Shown: positions 16,474 to 24,550, counted from the first letter of the stretch. The stretch: 64,000 bases of DNA from Clostridium zeae (GCF_017312485.1 NZ_BMBA01000001.1:1564396-1628395), one strand, 5' to 3'. Notes: generated by a model from the sequence alone, not told the origin. Numbers and translations: made by a program.

Positions 16474-16791
16474 CTAATCACTTATGTAGATTTTATATAA
16501 TCGTATAGCTTCTGCTGGATTTATCTTCTTTTCTTGAAGCTTTCTATATATCACATATAAGTCAGCACTTAATTCTGGATTAGTGCTTTTGGTTTCTTTC
16601 ATTTTATTATAAATAACTTCATCTATTGATTTACTTTCACTCTTTGACTGATCCGTATTTACAATACCAAGAACCTCTTCTACCTTTTCTTTTGCATAAG
16701 GATCTTCTACCAGAAGCTTTAATATATTGAGTTTATTTTTTATTTTTTCAACATCATCTTTTCTTAAAACAATATATTCATCAAAATACAT
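16474..16791 (-). CDS. Hypothetical protein under flagellar sigma-D control
   Basis: Unrecognised 105-aa soluble, charged, mostly helical protein with no membrane segment or cysteine. Two helical blocks (residues about 8-45 and 70-105) are joined by a Ser/Lys-rich linker. The second block, ELSADLYVIYRKLQEKKINPAEAIRLYKIYI, may be a recognisable family seed. The ATG at 16791 is preferred over a GTG at 16798-16800 because the AGAGGTGAG site fits it. A consensus sigma-D promoter lies about 100 nt upstream, and the gene sits between filament genes. A flagellar role such as chaperone or regulator is inferred from context only. Confidence 0.75.
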   Translation of the reverse strand: MYFDEYIVLRKDDVEKIKNKLNILKLLVEDPYAKEKVEEVLGIVNTDQSKSESKSIDEVIYNKMKETKSTNPELSADLYVIYRKLQEKKINPAEAIRLYKIYISD

Positions 16792-16899
16792 GGGACTCAC
16801 CTCTATTCCGTTTGAATTATATAATATATCAAATGTCTACACTAAAGTAGTAAACATCCTACAATCCATTTTATTACTATATAATCATTCTATGGTATT

Positions 16900-16926
16900 T
16901 TATCGTGCTTTTTTCTGATTACTTTA
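16900..16926 (-). promoter_or_regulatory. Sigma-D promoter of the 105-aa gene
   Basis: Minus strand TAAA (16923-16926), 15-nt spacer, CACGATAA (16900-16907). Predicted start near 16893. The rest of the gap 16792-17215 holds the terminator at 17017-17046 and nothing else that could be recognised. Confidence 0.8.
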
Positions 16927-17016
16927 GAATTAATTGCTATATAGTTCGCATATAGATAAAAACTTTCCCAATAATTGGTTTTCAGTATTAAGAATGTTAA
17001 TAAAGATTCTACAACA

Positions 17017-17046
17017 TAAAAAAAGGAATAGCTTCATCACTATCCC
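17017..17046 (-). terminator. Terminator downstream of the modification gene pair
   Basis: Minus strand stem GGGATAG/CTATTCC (7 bp with one G-U, loop of 8) followed by seven or more T. It lies about 170 nt beyond the stop of the SGNH-like gene. Confidence 0.75.
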
Positions 17047-17215
17047 TTCCACTATTATTCCACAATTTCTTTAATAATTTTTTTGAATACAAAGATAACT
17101 TAAGCTACACCGAAATTGCTGTTATGACACACAAAATATTCATTGGCGTTCCCCTACATTAATCTAATAAAAAGTCAAAAAACTCAGTCGCCAAGTTAAT
17201 GTATATTTTATAACT

Positions 17216-18670
17216 TCAAATTTTTATACTATCATTCAATAGTTTTGTAAATTTTTTAGCACCATCTTTATTCAAGTGAGATACATTATAGAAATCTTGA
17301 TCTGTGAATTCTTTAGATTCAAAATAATCAAGTACTTCTATATCAAATTCGTTTTTAATTTTATTCATAATGTCAATAAACTCAGCCTTTATTCTAGGCG
17401 AAAACTTTGAATAATAATGCTTACTTACTGGGCATATAACTACAATAGGTTTAATTTCTTTTGATTTAAGTAATGATAAATACTTTTTAAGAATCATAGT
17501 ATTTTCTTCAACTGTTAATGGATAATTTTTATCACAATCTTTTTCAACCATCCATTTATCCCTTTCAATTACTTCTTCATCCATAACTCCGCTAACCAAA
17601 CTTTCCCATAAAGAATCGCTATTTTCTTTCAATAGACTATAAATTGAATCCATGTAATCCCTTTTGAATATCTTTGATGCAACCTTGTGAAATTTATTAT
17701 AACTTTTAATTATCTCATCATAATAAGGATGACTATGACAAGTTTTAAATATTGAATAATACATATATACCCGATCCTTAAAGTTGCTCTTAGAAAGGTC
17801 GTATTCAAAGCTATAATAACTCAGTCCTATAATTGCAAACTTTATGTTTTTCGCTATTTCGTTATTATTTAACACCATTTTCGCCCATTCATAATCATAA
17901 AATAAATCTTGGCTAGAAACTGCTAGATTTATTATGTTGTATGGTAACTGTTGCGTATTTATTGCAACCTCTGCATAGGATATTCCTGTTACAAATGAAT
18001 CAAGTGACCCTTTACATTTAACGTAATAATCATAAGCTCTATAAATTTCATAGTCATAATATCTTTTTATATAATCATAGATATTAATAGAATTATTTTC
18101 TTGTAAATGCCAATTGGAGTTACTTGCGCTTATTACATAATCATATTTAATCCATTTAGATTCTTCACTTCCATGGATAGGAATGCCATTTAACCATTTT
18201 CCTCTTAATTCAACATCATCACTAATAAACGCAATTATTTCATATTTTCCCTTGTCTATTAAACTCCCTATTTTATTAGATAATTTATTTACTCCAATAA
18301 CTATTATTTTTTTTACTCCAGTGATATTAGAAAAAAATTCACTTAAATTTTTATATAATACATTAAATTTCAATACTAATTTATTCATGAATATATCTTT
18401 AATTAAAATACTCTCTCTTGATTCATAACACTTAATCAATTCTTCAAAATTATTAGCTATTTCATTCATGTCTTCATTTAAATTACTTTTGGGATATTGT
18501 AAAAAAACAAGGTTCATTTCATTATTTAAATGAACAAAAGCACTAATTAAAGAATTTATTGTATCAATAACCTCTTTAGAATATGGATCATCATCTATTT
18601 TTTCACTTGTCATATTAATAATAATATTAATATTCTTAGCTATCATTTCAATCTCTATAAAATTAACCAA
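17216..18670 (-). CDS. SGNH-hydrolase/acyltransferase-like protein, probable flagellin or surface glycan modification
   Basis: 484-aa protein of uncertain family with no membrane helix. Residues about 118-190 resemble a nucleotide- or sugar-binding Rossmann segment (VKKIIVIGVNKLSNKIGSLI, then EIIAFISDD and LNGIPIHGSEE). From about 225 it looks SGNH/DltD-like: GISYAEVAINTQQLP could hold a nucleophile Ser. The C-terminal YNVSHLNKDGAKKFTKLL resembles the HLNxxGA histidine block of DltD/AlgJ-type proteins, although the usual Asp three before His is not evident. Translation probably starts at TTG (18670) after an AAGGA site. It follows a glycosyltransferase and lies between flagellin genes, which suggests a glycan-tailoring role; this is inference. 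Confidence 0.6.
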   Translation of the reverse strand: MVNFIEIEMIAKNINIIINMTSEKIDDDPYSKEVIDTINSLISAFVHLNNEMNLVFLQYPKSNLNEDMNEIANNFEELIKCYESRESILIKDIFMNKLVLKFNVLYKNLSEFFSNITGVKKIIVIGVNKLSNKIGSLIDKGKYEIIAFISDDVELRGKWLNGIPIHGSEESKWIKYDYVISASNSNWHLQENNSINIYDYIKRYYDYEIYRAYDYYVKCKGSLDSFVTGISYAEVAINTQQLPYNIINLAVSSQDLFYDYEWAKMVLNNNEIAKNIKFAIIGLSYYSFEYDLSKSNFKDRVYMYYSIFKTCHSHPYYDEIIKSYNKFHKVASKIFKRDYMDSIYSLLKENSDSLWESLVSGVMDEEVIERDKWMVEKDCDKNYPLTVEENTMILKKYLSLLKSKEIKPIVVICPVSKHYYSKFSPRIKAEFIDIMNKIKNEFDIEVLDYFESKEFTDQDFYNVSHLNKDGAKKFTKLLNDSIKI

Positions 18671-18869
18671 TCTTTTTTCCTTTCTACGATAACTTCGAGC
18701 TTTACGTTTTATTATTTAAAAGGAATATCTGCTAACGATTTTATAATATTACGCTTAGTTCTTATTTTTAATATCTTTTTTAAGCATAATATACTCCTCA
18801 AAGTACACTATAAGTTCACCTATTAGCTTAATGTAATAATTATAACCCCTACTCAATAATAATATAATT

Positions 18870-20960
18870 TTATAAGTTATACTCAAGCGCCATAATTTCC
18901 GAATCGTCTGGAAATAATTTCAAGAATTCTTCAATAAAACTCTTCGCTTCATCCAACTTTTGAGCTTCTATTAAAACTTTAATATTTCTCTTAAATATTT
19001 TTTTGTACTCAATTAATTCATCTTTATGCTCAAAGCTCATATTTTCCTGATTCTGTTTTTCCTTTATATCTTTAAGTTTATTTTCTATAGCCTTTTTCAT
19101 AGGGAATACTTTCAATGCTTTCCTTAAGTATAGTATATATTTAGCAGTATCTTGTTTATTATTTTCAGCCTTTTCTAAATACATAAAAAACCTATGCTCA
19201 AGGTTTGTTATATTATCCTGTAAATCCTCATTGAAGATAATGGGATTGTATAATTTATGTATATAGCTTATTCCTTTAGGCATATACATATCAAATAATG
19301 TTATATAATCTTTATCTTCTAACTTATCACTAAGTAGCAAATTACTAGCAATTGCAATCCAATATCCTAAATATCCTTCATCATTATACTTATATAGATA
19401 ATTAACTATCGAATTATATACCTTTTTAGACTTGTAGTTTTCAAGTATATAACTCATAAATCTTATTAAATCAATTATACTAAGATAATTTTTAATGCTG
19501 CTTAAGTTCAAATCAAACTCTATAATGTACAATAATATATCTCCATAATAATCAGGCAACATATCATAATCGAGCTTCTTTATAGCATAAAAACTTTCCT
19601 GTGGTAAAAACACGCTCTCTTCAATGCTATTTCTAGTCAAATTTAACAGATAATATTCATCATACTCTAAACCAAAGTTATTATAAAATTTAATTATCTT
19701 TTTTGAAAACAAAGATTTCACATCTTCTTTTGTCCTCTTCACTTCTAGTGATCCTACAAAAGCTTTTCTCATATCTAAATCATTGAATATTTCATAAAAA
19801 TAATTAAAAAATATTTTTTCATATTCTTCATATTCAAACAATTCCACTATTATTGAAGCCTTAAGATCTCCTGTTTTCATTTTTTCAATATATTTAACTA
19901 ATTCATCGAATTCCTTCAACTCTAAATATATAAGACAGATATTATATAAAGCCAATTGGCCAGATCCTTCATTATTATAGTAAATCGCAACTGTAGAATT
20001 CTTAGATAATTGAGTTTTACCGAAGTTGTTTTTACATTCTAAAAATTTATTTAAATAAATTAGCGCATTATCAAATGCACTCAAATTTTTATAGCAGATT
20101 CCAATAATAAAATACAAATCTATATAATCACTATTAACACTTAAGCCTTCAGAACATATTTCAATAGCCTCACTGTATTTTCTTAATCCAACAGCTATTC
20201 TCCCATATAAATTATATATATACAGATACCTTTGCTTTTCCACCAAAGAGACTTTTTTCACCAATCCATATGTCTTCCTTATTTGGTATAGACTTTTTTC
20301 AATATCAACCGTTGAATATGAAGCCGCTAGTTGAAAATTTAGATACACATTATCAGGGTCTTTCTCAATTTCACTTATAAGCAAGGTACAGTTTCTCTCA
20401 CATTTATATCTAGTAAACTCCTCATCTTCCCATATATATCCATAATGTCCCACAAAAACATCACTAAATAGTACCATAGGTTTAGATTTTGGCTGCTCAT
20501 GAATTTTCCCTACAAATTTGAAGTCATTAGTTTTTCTAAACAATCTATCTAGAGCACAAACATTATAAGAGTTTTCACTTTCCTTATTGTTCGTAGTAAG
20601 ATAATTCTTAAGATTAATTCTTATTGTATTATACCCAGCTAAATCCTGAGTCAAAAGCTTTACTAAATCATCTGGGTTCTCTATTTCTTCGTCTGCATCG
20701 ATTATAAAAACCCATTCTCCAACAGCATATGAAATAGTTATATTTCTCATTTCCGCAAAATCATTTGTCCATTTGTGCTCATATATCCTATCCGTATACT
20801 GCTTAGCTATATCAATAGATGAATCTTCTGATCCAGTATCAACTATTATCAATTCACCAATCCCAGCATCTAGAATTGGTTGTATACTTTTTAGGCATCT
20901 ATATAAATTCTTTTCTTCATTTTTAATCATTATACATACACTTACCTTTATACTCACCAT
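18870..20960 (-). CDS. Family 2 glycosyltransferase with TPR repeats, probable flagellin glycosyltransferase
   Basis: 696-aa soluble enzyme. Residues 1-about 220 form a GT-A family 2 domain: VSVCIMIKNEEKNLYRCLKS, IIVDTGSEDSS, then the metal-binding WVFIIDADEEI, and FRKTNDFKFVGKIHEQP. The remaining 470 residues are helical and TPR-like (for example YSEAIEICSEGLSVNSDYID and FDNALIYLNKFLECKNN). GT2-TPR enzymes of this layout next to clostridial flagellin genes modify flagellin; that role here is inferred from position just downstream of a flagellin. The start ATG has a GGGGGTG site. No separate promoter was found, so read-through past the flagellin terminator is possible. Confidence 0.8.
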   Translation of the reverse strand: MVSIKVSVCIMIKNEEKNLYRCLKSIQPILDAGIGELIIVDTGSEDSSIDIAKQYTDRIYEHKWTNDFAEMRNITISYAVGEWVFIIDADEEIENPDDLVKLLTQDLAGYNTIRINLKNYLTTNNKESENSYNVCALDRLFRKTNDFKFVGKIHEQPKSKPMVLFSDVFVGHYGYIWEDEEFTRYKCERNCTLLISEIEKDPDNVYLNFQLAASYSTVDIEKSLYQIRKTYGLVKKVSLVEKQRYLYIYNLYGRIAVGLRKYSEAIEICSEGLSVNSDYIDLYFIIGICYKNLSAFDNALIYLNKFLECKNNFGKTQLSKNSTVAIYYNNEGSGQLALYNICLIYLELKEFDELVKYIEKMKTGDLKASIIVELFEYEEYEKIFFNYFYEIFNDLDMRKAFVGSLEVKRTKEDVKSLFSKKIIKFYNNFGLEYDEYYLLNLTRNSIEESVFLPQESFYAIKKLDYDMLPDYYGDILLYIIEFDLNLSSIKNYLSIIDLIRFMSYILENYKSKKVYNSIVNYLYKYNDEGYLGYWIAIASNLLLSDKLEDKDYITLFDMYMPKGISYIHKLYNPIIFNEDLQDNITNLEHRFFMYLEKAENNKQDTAKYILYLRKALKVFPMKKAIENKLKDIKEKQNQENMSFEHKDELIEYKKIFKRNIKVLIEAQKLDEAKSFIEEFLKLFPDDSEIMALEYNL

Positions 20961-21019
20961 TGCACCCCCACATAGTTTATTAAATTAATAATACATACTT
21001 ATGAAAATATATCATTAAT

Positions 21020-21057
21020 TTAATAAAAGAGCCAGAGAAAAGATATTCTCTGACTCT
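21020..21057 (-). terminator. Terminator of the first full-length flagellin
   Basis: 12-bp stem (21028-21039 with 21046-21057, one G-U pair in the minus-strand RNA, loop of 6), followed by TTTTATTAAATTAA. The stem core AGAGTCAGAGA also occurs downstream of the other flagellin gene. Confidence 0.8.
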
Positions 21058-21078
21058 CTCGTTCTTACTTTATATTAA

Positions 21079-22329
21079 TTATCTTAATAATTGAAGAACT
21101 TGTTGTGGTTGTTGGTTAGCTTGAGCAAGCATAGCTTGAGCAGCCTGGCTAAGAATGTTGTTCTTAGAGAAGTTAGACATTTCTTTAGCCATATCAACGT
21201 CTCTTATTCTTGATTCAGCTGAAGTTAAGTTTTCAGATGAAGTTCCTAAGTTGTTGATAGTGTGTTCTAATCTGTTTTGGTAAGCACCAAGTTTAGCTCT
21301 TTCAGCAGAAACCTTTTGAGTAGCATTGTCTATAACTTTTATAGCAACGTTTGCTTGAGTTTGAGTATTAACTTGTAAACCTGCAACTCCTAAAGCAGCT
21401 GATCTCATATCATTTATGTCTATTGTTAAGTTTTGGTTAGTGTTAGCACCTATTTGTAGTGTAGCACTTCCATCAGCTCTTACATCTGCAGCTGAAGTAG
21501 TTTCTTTAAATGAAGATAAACCATTTGTAGCTGCTGTTCTTGTGTTTCCTGAAGCATCCTTAACTGTTATAGTAAGACCTTCTATAGCACCTGCAACACC
21601 TGCAGTAGCTGCTGTTGCAACTAAAGCACCACCACTTATAGTTAATGCTCCATCTGCTCCTAGTAATGAACTTACATCTGAAAGAGCTGTTGTTGCAGCA
21701 ACATTTCCTGCTAATGATGTTGTTACTGTAGTACCATTCTTAACATAAGATAATGTTAATGAATCTCCTGCTTGAATACCTAAGTTATTTCCATTAGAAT
21801 CTTCTAATGTACCTAGAGTTACAGTCATAGCAGCTATTGGAACTGCAGCACCTGTCTTTAATACTGCACTAGTATTTACGTTTGCAACTGATGCATTTAC
21901 AGCCTTACCCATTGATCCATCTAAAAGGTTCTTAGTGTTGAATTGAGTTGTGTTACCTATTCTATCAATTTCATTTTCTAATTGACCCATTTCTGATTGG
22001 ATAGCTGTTCTATCATCGTTAGTTGAAGTATCATTAGATGATTGAACTGAAAGTTCTCTCATTCTTTGAAGAATTGAAGTTGTTTCATTTAATGCACCTT
22101 CAGCTGTTTGTACCATTGAGATACCATCTTGAGCATTGCTTGATGCTTGATCAAGACCTCTTATTTGGCCTCTCATTTTTTCTGATATTGCTAATCCTGC
22201 TGCATCATCTGAAGCTCCATTGATTCTAAGACCTGAAGAAAGCTTTTGCATAGACTTGCTAGCATTAGTTGAGTTTGTGTTCATTTGTCTTATAGCATTA
22301 TTACCTGCTAAGTTGTGATTAATTATCAT
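21079..22329 (-). CDS. fliC: Flagellin (copy A)
   Basis: Filament subunit of 416 aa. The D0/D1 N-domain (MIINHNLAGNNAIRQMNTNS, then SSGLRINGASDDAAGLAISE and TAEGALNETTSILQRMRELS) and C-domain (SRIRDVDMAKEMSNFSKNNI, AMLAQANQQPQQVLQLLR) are nearly identical to copy B. Residues about 165-300 form a divergent, Ala/Thr/Gly-rich surface domain. Start is the ATG at 22329, 8 nt after GGGAGGG; an upstream in-frame ATG (22362) would add 11 residues across the leader hairpin and is rejected. Probably regulated by CsrA through the leader and modified by the downstream glycosyltransferase. Confidence 0.96.
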   Translation of the reverse strand: MIINHNLAGNNAIRQMNTNSTNASKSMQKLSSGLRINGASDDAAGLAISEKMRGQIRGLDQASSNAQDGISMVQTAEGALNETTSILQRMRELSVQSSNDTSTNDDRTAIQSEMGQLENEIDRIGNTTQFNTKNLLDGSMGKAVNASVANVNTSAVLKTGAAVPIAAMTVTLGTLEDSNGNNLGIQAGDSLTLSYVKNGTTVTTSLAGNVAATTALSDVSSLLGADGALTISGGALVATAATAGVAGAIEGLTITVKDASGNTRTAATNGLSSFKETTSAADVRADGSATLQIGANTNQNLTIDINDMRSAALGVAGLQVNTQTQANVAIKVIDNATQKVSAERAKLGAYQNRLEHTINNLGTSSENLTSAESRIRDVDMAKEMSNFSKNNILSQAAQAMLAQANQQPQQVLQLLR

Positions 22330-22385
22330 AGTAAATTCCCTCCCTGATTTTAAAGTGGACATCCTTTTCCACTGTATTTATTTAT
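22330..22385 (-). promoter_or_regulatory. Predicted CsrA-binding leader of flagellin copy A
   Basis: In the minus-strand RNA, AGUGGA and UCCACU (22350-22372 region) form a 6-bp hairpin whose 8-nt loop AAAGGAUG exposes GGA. About 10 nt later comes the Shine-Dalgarno GGGAGGG. A GGA-loop hairpin plus a second GGA in the ribosome site is the two-site pattern known from the Bacillus subtilis hag leader bound by CsrA. Confidence 0.6.
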
Positions 22386-22435
22386 AGTTAAAGCCTTGAT
22401 GGCATTACTACCTAATGAGTTTACATTATTTATTT

Positions 22436-22612
22436 TTATATTGCTTGTCCATTTTTATGTTCTTGCTCCCAAACTTCACCTCTTGTGATTTTTATATCTC
22501 TAGGAGCGTCAATTGCAAGTCTTAAATCTCCGTTTTCGCTTTTCACTACCTTTACAGTGATATTATCACCTATCACTACATATTCCCCTGGCTTCCTGCC
22601 TAATACTAACAT
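22436..22612 (-). CDS. csrA: CsrA-family RNA-binding regulator (flagellin-linked copy)
   Basis: Post-transcriptional regulator that binds GGA in hairpin loops. The 58-aa product starts at ATG 22612 behind a strong AAGGAGGA site. It has the CsrA fold sequence MLVLGRKPGEYVVIGDNITV, LRLAIDAPRDI and the RNA-contacting Arg44 in ITRGEVW; position 5 is Gly where most CsrA have Thr. It is shorter at the C-terminus than the second csrA (28344). An in-frame upstream ATG (22702) runs through a long hairpin and lacks a ribosome site, so it was not used. It lies between two flagellin genes, with about 105 nt to copy A. Confidence 0.92.
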   Translation of the reverse strand: MLVLGRKPGEYVVIGDNITVKVVKSENGDLRLAIDAPRDIKITRGEVWEQEHKNGQAI

Positions 22613-22640
22613 ACTCTTCCTCCTTGAAATCGCAAAAAAC

Positions 22641-22704
22641 GGATGATTAATATACTTATCTACCCTTTGCCTCCTGCAAAATGAGATAAGTCTATTAATC
22701 ATCC
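22641..22704 (-). promoter_or_regulatory. Long leader hairpin presenting AGGAG, upstream of csrA
   Basis: Arms 22641-22661 and 22684-22704 are 21 nt each with one mismatch. Inside, UUUGC-AGGAG-GCAAA (22680-22666 on the minus strand) forms a second stem with AGGAG as its loop. The csrA Shine-Dalgarno lies about 15 nt downstream. A GGA in an apical loop on a 5-bp stem is the preferred CsrA target, so autoregulation is likely. Confidence 0.65.
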
Positions 22705-22748
22705 ATGATTATTAATTGTATTTATGTAATTTTCACTTTATATTTATT

Positions 22749-22775
22749 AATTCGTATATCTAAAGATAAACTTTA
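22749..22775 (-). promoter_or_regulatory. Possible degenerate sigma-D promoter for csrA and flagellin copy A
   Basis: Minus strand TAAA (22772-22775), 15-nt spacer, TACGAATT (22749-22756). Only the CGA core of the -10 fits, so this is a weak candidate. It is listed because no better promoter was found between the two flagellin genes. Confidence 0.3.
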
Positions 22776-22822
22776 TACTTTTTTTGAAATTTTTTTAAGT
22801 TTTTTTATATTTTTTTAATATA

Positions 22823-22848
22823 GAGTCAGAGACCTAAATCTCTGACTC
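22823..22848 (-). other. Stem-loop after flagellin copy B lacking a U-tract
   Basis: 10-bp stem GAGTCAGAGA/TCTCTGACTC. In the minus-strand direction it is followed by ATATTAAAAAAATA rather than T. The stem sequence matches the terminator of flagellin copy A, so the two probably arose with the gene duplication, but this copy may allow read-through into csrA. Confidence 0.6.
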
Positions 22849-22881
22849 TTAAATATAAAACTTACTAAATACTTTACTCTA

Positions 22882-24132
22882 TTATCTTAATAATTGAAGA
22901 ACTTGTTGTGGTTGTTGGTTAGCTTGTGCAAGCATAGCTTGAGCAGCCTGGCTAAGAATGTTGTTCTTAGAGAATGTAGACATTTCTTTAGCCATATCAA
23001 CGTCTCTTATTCTTGATTCAGCTGATGTTAAGTTTTCACTTGAAGTTCCTAAGTTATTGATTGTGTGCTCTAATCTGTTTTGGTAAGCACCTAATTTAGC
23101 TCTTTCTGCTGATACCTTTTGTGTAGCGTTATCTATAACTTTGATAGCTACGTTAGCTTGGTTTTGAGTAGTAACTTGAAGTCCTGATACTCCTAGAGCT
23201 GATGATCTCATATCGTTGATATCAATACTTAAGCTTTGGTTAGTGTTTGCACCTATTTGAAGTGTTGCACTTCCATCTGTTCTTACATCTGCAGCTGAAG
23301 TTGTTTCAGCGAATGAAGATAATGCATTTGTTGCTGCAGTTTTTGTATTTCCTGCTGAATCTTTTACTGATACAGTAAATCCTTCAACAGCGTTTGATAT
23401 ACCAGCTGTTGCAGCTGTAACACTCATTGATCCATTTGCATTAGCAGCTACTGCATAGTCAGTATTTGCTGTTGTTCCATCAGTAGTTCCAAGAGCTGCT
23501 ACAGTAAGTGCTGCTGCTGTAAAAGTATTTGAAACTGTAGTTCCGCCCTTAACATATGATATTGTAACTGTATCAGTTGCAGTGATTCCTAAGCTGTTAC
23601 CATTCTTATCTTGTAATCCTACTAAAGTATCAGCTGCTGCTGCTGCTGCACCACCAGTCTTTAATACATCACTTGTGTTTATGTTAGCTACTGCTGTGTT
23701 TACAGCCTTACCCATTGATCCATCTAAAAGGTTCTTAGTGTTGAATTGAGTTGTGTTACCTATTCTATCAATTTCATTTTCTAATTGTCCCATTTCTGAT
23801 TGGATAGCAGTTCTATCATCGTTAGTAGATGTATCATTAGCTGATTGAACTGAAAGTTCTCTCATTCTTTGAAGAATTGATGTTGTTTCATTTAATGCAC
23901 CTTCAGCTGTTTGTACCATAGAGATACCATCTTGAGCATTGCTTGATGCTTGATCAAGACCTCTTATTTGGCCTCTCATTTTTTCTGATATTGCTAATCC
24001 TGCTGCATCATCTGAAGCTCCATTTATTCTAAGACCTGAAGAAAGCTTTTGCATAGACTTACTAGCATTTGTTGAGTTAGTATTCATTTGTCTAATTGCA
24101 TTGTTACCTGCTAAATTGTGATTGATTATCAT
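22882..24132 (-). CDS. fliC: Flagellin (copy B), downstream of the four-promoter array
   Basis: Filament subunit of 416 aa, the same length as copy A. The first ~160 and last ~120 residues are nearly identical to copy A (for example NDTSTNDDRTAIQSEMGQLE, LDGSMGKAVN). The middle (about 165-290) differs and is Ala/Thr/Gly-rich. Translation starts at ATG 24132 with GGGAGGG 8 nt upstream. The leader holds a GGA-loop hairpin and four sigma-D-type promoters lie upstream, so this is likely the major filament protein. High identity at both ends permits recombination with copy A. Confidence 0.96.
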   Translation of the reverse strand: MIINHNLAGNNAIRQMNTNSTNASKSMQKLSSGLRINGASDDAAGLAISEKMRGQIRGLDQASSNAQDGISMVQTAEGALNETTSILQRMRELSVQSANDTSTNDDRTAIQSEMGQLENEIDRIGNTTQFNTKNLLDGSMGKAVNTAVANINTSDVLKTGGAAAAAADTLVGLQDKNGNSLGITATDTVTISYVKGGTTVSNTFTAAALTVAALGTTDGTTANTDYAVAANANGSMSVTAATAGISNAVEGFTVSVKDSAGNTKTAATNALSSFAETTSAADVRTDGSATLQIGANTNQSLSIDINDMRSSALGVSGLQVTTQNQANVAIKVIDNATQKVSAERAKLGAYQNRLEHTINNLGTSSENLTSAESRIRDVDMAKEMSTFSKNNILSQAAQAMLAQANQQPQQVLQLLR

Positions 24133-24180
24133 TATAAAACCCTCCCTGATTTTTAACGGACATCCATGTCCAATTTTTAT
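24133..24180 (-). promoter_or_regulatory. Predicted CsrA-binding leader of flagellin copy B
   Basis: The minus-strand RNA reads GGACA-UGGA-UGUCC, a 5-bp hairpin with GGA in its tetraloop. The Shine-Dalgarno GGGAGGG follows about 12 nt later. The design is the same as in copy A although the stem sequence differs. Confidence 0.6.
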
Positions 24181-24252
24181 TTATAGTTAAGTTCTTTGAA
24201 CTTACTAACATATTAAGATCTTTTAAGTAGTGTTTATCACCCTTATGCTTTA

Positions 24253-24279
24253 TTATCGTTAGGTTTTTGTGATACTTTA
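24253..24279 (-). promoter_or_regulatory. Sigma-D promoter P1 of flagellin copy B
   Basis: Minus strand TAAA (24276-24279), 15-nt spacer, AACGATAA (24253-24260). It is nearest to the gene, with predicted start about 115 nt before the ATG. Confidence 0.85.
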
Positions 24280-24388
24280 CTACTTTTTTAAAATATTTTT
24301 ATAAGATTTTGTTACTTCTTATAAAGTTTCAGATAATTATATTAATTAACAATCCTTGTTTATTAATATTTTTTATCTTTATACTTTA

Positions 24389-24415
24389 TTATCGTTGCAT
24401 TTCTGTGATACTTTA
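24389..24415 (-). promoter_or_regulatory. Sigma-D promoter P2 of flagellin copy B
   Basis: Minus strand TAAA (24412-24415), 15-nt spacer, AACGATAA (24389-24396). It is 136 bp upstream of P1 in the next repeat unit. Confidence 0.8.
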
Positions 24416-24523
24416 CAACTTCTTTAAACTTTTTTTATAAGATTTTGTTCTTCTTATAAAGTTTCAGATAATTATATCAATTAACAATCTTTGTTTATTA
24501 ATATTTTTTATCTTTGTATTTTA

Positions 24524-24550
24524 TTATCGTTGCATTTCTGTGATACTTTA
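24524..24550 (-). promoter_or_regulatory. Sigma-D promoter P3 of flagellin copy B
   Basis: Minus strand TAAA (24547-24550), 15-nt spacer, AACGATAA (24524-24531). The spacer is identical to that of P2. Confidence 0.8.

Noticed and set aside
22330-22362. Upstream ATG adding 11 residues to flagellin copy A
   Set aside because: It covers the leader hairpin and ribosome site, and the paralogue starts at the equivalent of 22329.
22613-22702. In-frame N-terminal extension of the flagellin-linked CsrA
   Set aside because: No ribosome site, and the sequence is explained by the hairpin; CsrA proteins start at MLVL.
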